From contig JBGCFN010000019.1 of assembly GCA_045106935.1 (NCBI GenBank), positions 1 to 64,000 on the forward strand: a DNA stretch of 64,000 nt, read 5' to 3'. The notes under the pieces are model-generated. The model worked only from the letters and a program-made list of their open reading frames with translations. It was not told where the DNA came from and searched no databases. The first letter of the stretch is position 1, and each line of letters starts with the position of its first letter. Made by a program: the position numbers and the translations under genes. Of this stretch, positions 61,701 through 64,000 are shown one piece after another. This DNA comes from UBA1858 sp045106935 (GTDB lineage: Bacteria; Pseudomonadota; Gammaproteobacteria; UBA4575).

Positions 61701-63614
61701 ATGTCTAAAGAAGTAAAACAAGATCTAAGTGATAATGTCATTTGTAATGAGTCTGACAATTTGCCATTTGCCAAGATTTTAGAAATCCATTTATCAAGAC
61801 GTAATATATTAAAAGGTGGTTTAGGTGCGGCATCAACTGCTTTTTTTGCAACAGGATCTGTTGCAGCGCTTGCGGGTGCTCGTGAAGCTAAAGTTGGTTT
61901 TACGCCAGTCACGATTGCTGAAGGAACAGGCCCATGGCCAAGCATTGCACGTGAATATGATTGGGATGTACTCATTCCCTGGGGTGAACCACTAGAGCCA
62001 GGTGGCCCAAAATATAATTATCCACCCAACGCTGCCGATCAAGCTAAGCAAATAGGTATTGGTCATGATGGTATGCATTTTTTCCCAATAAAAGATTCAA
62101 ATAAGCCACGTTGTGGTTGGAATGATGATGACGACTGGGATGATGATCTTGACTGGAGTCAAAATACAACGAAAAGTGCATATCGACGTGGAAACAGAAA
62201 TGGCGTGTTATGTATTAATCATGAATTTGGCATAACCTCACATGTGTTAGGTAAGCCGGCACCTGAGAGTCTTGAGGATGTGCGAGTGATGCAACATGCG
62301 CATGGCGTATCAGTTGTTGAACTTAAAAAACGTCAAGGACAATGGCGCCAAGTTAAGAGTGATTTTGCAAGACGTATACATGTTAATACACCTGTCGAGT
62401 TTAGTGGGCCAGTTGCAGACTCAGACTTGCTTAAAACACCTAATGGCAACATTCCTTTGGGGACAGTCAACAACTGTGCCAATGGCTATACCCCTTGGGG
62501 AACTTACCTCACATGTGAAGAAAACTTTAATGGTTACTTTGGTGCCACGAATCAAGATAACACTTGGGTAGCAACACCAGAACAAGAACGTTATGGTTTT
62601 AGTGATGGTGGGTTTGGTTATGCTTGGCACAACTTTGATAAACGTTTCGATTTATCAGATCCTGAATTTCAAAATGAAGAAAACCGTTTTGGATGGATTG
62701 TTGAAATTGATCCTGTCGACGGCACATCAAAGCCTGTTAAACGTACTGCACTCGGCAGAGTAAAACATGAAGGCATTGCGCTGACAGTGGGCGCAGGCGG
62801 TCGTATTGTCGGTTATATGGGAGACGATCAACGCTTTGATTACATCTATAAATTTGTCTCAGATGGAAACTGGCGTCAAATGCGTCGTGAAGGTAAAAGC
62901 CCATTAGATCATGGAAAGCTTTACGCGGCTCGATTCAATGATGATGGCAGTGGTGATTGGTTAGAGCTGACAATAGATAATCCAACCATTGCACAACGTT
63001 TTAGCAGTCAAGCTGAAGTGCTTACTTATGCGCGTATAGCCGCAGATATTGTCGGTGCGACACCCATGGATAGGCCAGAATGGACAACCGTTGCGCCTAA
63101 TGGCGTTGTGTATTGCACATTAACTAATAACAGCCAACGTACAGAAGCTAATACGGCTAATCCATTAACGCCTAATGCTGATGGTCACATCATTCGTTGG
63201 AAAGATAGCAAAAAACATACAGGGACTCGTTTCAAGTGGGATATCTATTTAATTGCCGAATCAACTCATGGTACTGAAGATACATTCAGTGACCCTGATG
63301 GATTATGGGTAGACCCTGATGGGCGTTTGTTCATTCAAACAGATGGTGGGCAAAAAGATGGGTTAAATAACCAGATGTTAGTATCAGATATACGCACAGG
63401 TGATTTACGTCGTCTATTTACTGGCGTCACCAGTGACGAGATTACGGGAATTACAACCACGCCTAATCGTAAAACCATGTTTGTTAATACACAACATCCA
63501 GGCAATGGTGATCCTACTCGAACAAACTTTCCTGCACCCTTTGACGGTGTCACCGTGCCACGAGATTCAACTATTGTGATCACTAAAAAAGATGGGGGAG
63601 TTATCGGGTCTTAA
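61701..63614 (+). CDS. PhoX-family (DUF839) alkaline phosphatase-like protein
   Basis: 637 residues. A Tat signal is present though internal (LSRRNILKGGLGAAS at about residues 30-45), as is common in PhoX. The DUF839 body shows WDVLIPWGEPLEP, then NGVLCINHEFG near 170 and NCANGYTPWGTYLTCEENF near 260 (conserved acidic/metal loop), HEGIAL near 355 and DGLWVDPDGRLFIQTDGG near 535. PhoX proteins are calcium/iron-dependent periplasmic phosphatases; whether this one is a phosphatase or another DUF839 enzyme cannot be told from sequence. A GGAG ribosome-binding site precedes the ATG. Confidence 0.9.
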   Translation: MSKEVKQDLSDNVICNESDNLPFAKILEIHLSRRNILKGGLGAASTAFFATGSVAALAGAREAKVGFTPVTIAEGTGPWPSIAREYDWDVLIPWGEPLEPGGPKYNYPPNAADQAKQIGIGHDGMHFFPIKDSNKPRCGWNDDDDWDDDLDWSQNTTKSAYRRGNRNGVLCINHEFGITSHVLGKPAPESLEDVRVMQHAHGVSVVELKKRQGQWRQVKSDFARRIHVNTPVEFSGPVADSDLLKTPNGNIPLGTVNNCANGYTPWGTYLTCEENFNGYFGATNQDNTWVATPEQERYGFSDGGFGYAWHNFDKRFDLSDPEFQNEENRFGWIVEIDPVDGTSKPVKRTALGRVKHEGIALTVGAGGRIVGYMGDDQRFDYIYKFVSDGNWRQMRREGKSPLDHGKLYAARFNDDGSGDWLELTIDNPTIAQRFSSQAEVLTYARIAADIVGATPMDRPEWTTVAPNGVVYCTLTNNSQRTEANTANPLTPNADGHIIRWKDSKKHTGTRFKWDIYLIAESTHGTEDTFSDPDGLWVDPDGRLFIQTDGGQKDGLNNQMLVSDIRTGDLRRLFTGVTSDEITGITTTPNRKTMFVNTQHPGNGDPTRTNFPAPFDGVTVPRDSTIVITKKDGGVIGS

Positions 63615-63686
63615 TTTTCTAGAAATATTGTCTGCCTGATTAATAAATGCCACATCACATTAATTGAGCAAAGAAATAATTTATGT

Positions 63687-63716
63687 GCCTCAAGGTATTA
63701 GTAGATTCCTTGAGGC
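63687..63716. terminator. Hairpin after phoX-family gene
   Basis: GCCTCAAGG (63687-63695) and CCTTGAGGC (63708-63716) form a perfect GC-rich 9-bp stem 72 bases beyond the stop. The T-run is weak, so termination is likely but not certain. The rest of the gap to the right edge (63615-63969) holds only a Fur-like site. Confidence 0.75.
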
Positions 63717-63904
63717 GAATTGGTATTTATAACTAGAATAAATTCTGATCATAGTGAATTTGGTGGAGATTGTAATGTCATAAAATAGAGCTATCTAATT
63801 GAAATATAATAAGTTCTCGTATTTTATTAAACATTGTTTTCAATTTTTTTCCCTTAATGCTCTTGCTGTAAATATTCATTTGAATGCGTCTTTGTATATC
63901 ATTT

Positions 63905-63923
63905 GTTAATGAGAATCATTGCT
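63905..63923 (+). promoter_or_regulatory. Fur-box-like site near right edge
   Basis: The 19 bases GTTAATGAGAATCATTGCT match the Fur consensus GATAATGATAATCATTATC at 14 of 19 positions by my count, with the central AATGAnAATCATT almost intact. It lies about 50 bases upstream of a possible start codon at 63970. Iron-regulated expression of the gene cut by the edge is suggested. Confidence 0.6.
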
Positions 63924-63969
63924 ATTTGTTTATGTATTTGTTATGAATTAGAGCATATAAAAAACACAA

Positions 63970-64000
63970 ATGACTATGAGTAAATTAAGAGAAATAATTT
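63970..64000 (+). CDS. Possible gene start cut by the right edge
   Basis: ATG at 63970 or 63976 opens a frame (MTMSKLREII) that runs off the window. No ribosome-binding site is strong. It stands downstream of the Fur-box-like site, so it could be an iron-uptake gene. Too little sequence to identify. Confidence 0.3.
   Translation, partial: MTMSKLREII

Overview
The window looks like chromosomal DNA of a low-GC (AT-rich by eye) gammaproteobacterium. Support comes from the surE-pcm-yqaA-nlpD block, rapA, an alaC-hom-thrC operon, a TIGR02647-type small protein, sigma-54 type promoters and an ExbB/ExbD/AgmX operon of the type found in aquatic gammaproteobacteria. The genus cannot be fixed from the sequence alone. 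I see no rRNA, tRNA, CRISPR array, insertion sequence, integrase or prophage. The window is mostly core and accessory metabolic genes, with some small orphan genes and one gene remnant.

Region 1 (1-7780) is one tightly packed operon for an energised trans-envelope machine. It encodes a coiled-coil protein cut by the left edge, two TPR lipoproteins, a small exported protein, an ExbB/TolQ-type channel, two different ExbD proteins, a TonB/AgmX-like protein and a membrane-anchored PDZ protein resembling GspC. It recalls the AglRQS/Glt machinery of Myxococcus. ExbD-1 has Asn where the proton-carrying Asp is expected; ExbD-2 keeps Asp. Region 2 (7795-18147) is housekeeping: an Smr endonuclease, surE-pcm-yqaA-nlpD without the usual rpoS behind it, alaC-hom-thrC (ThrC has a four-Cys insertion), a TraB-like protein, a DUF3754 membrane protein and beta-carbonic anhydrase.

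Region 3 (18148-25610) is a short-chain amide/urea scavenging system: formamidase FmdA, FmdB, a small orphan recombinase-type DNA-binding domain, and a five-gene Urt/Fmd ABC transporter. Both transcription units have a good sigma-54 promoter, preceded by copies of one shared motif (TTTRGTGCGTAAAT). This points to joint nitrogen control by an enhancer-binding protein. A strong terminator closes the unit. Region 4 (25683-30506) has an exported Met-rich protein built of 13-residue repeats, then an Rcp1-type response regulator and an orphan ABC-type binding protein divergent from a membrane histidine kinase.

Region 5 (30519-39310) has rapA, a DUF2059 protein, an exported truncated haemoglobin, recQ, a methyltransferase and small conserved proteins. 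Region 6 (39446-49019) is oxidative and unusual: a GAF-LuxR regulator, an exported EutQ-like cupin, an exported protein of unknown family and a MauG-type dihaem cytochrome, then two alpha/beta hydrolases and a redoxin/cytochrome c/copper-monooxygenase-like fusion. Region 7 (49158-64000) carries YegP, cytochrome b561, a class V aminotransferase with a long leader, a CPA1 antiporter, a SOUL protein, a BLUF photoreceptor, a thiol peroxidase, a GldA/GldFG-type ABC exporter, small orphan coiled-coil genes beside a DUF1826-like remnant, and a PhoX-family phosphatase. A Fur-box-like site stands before a gene cut by the right edge.
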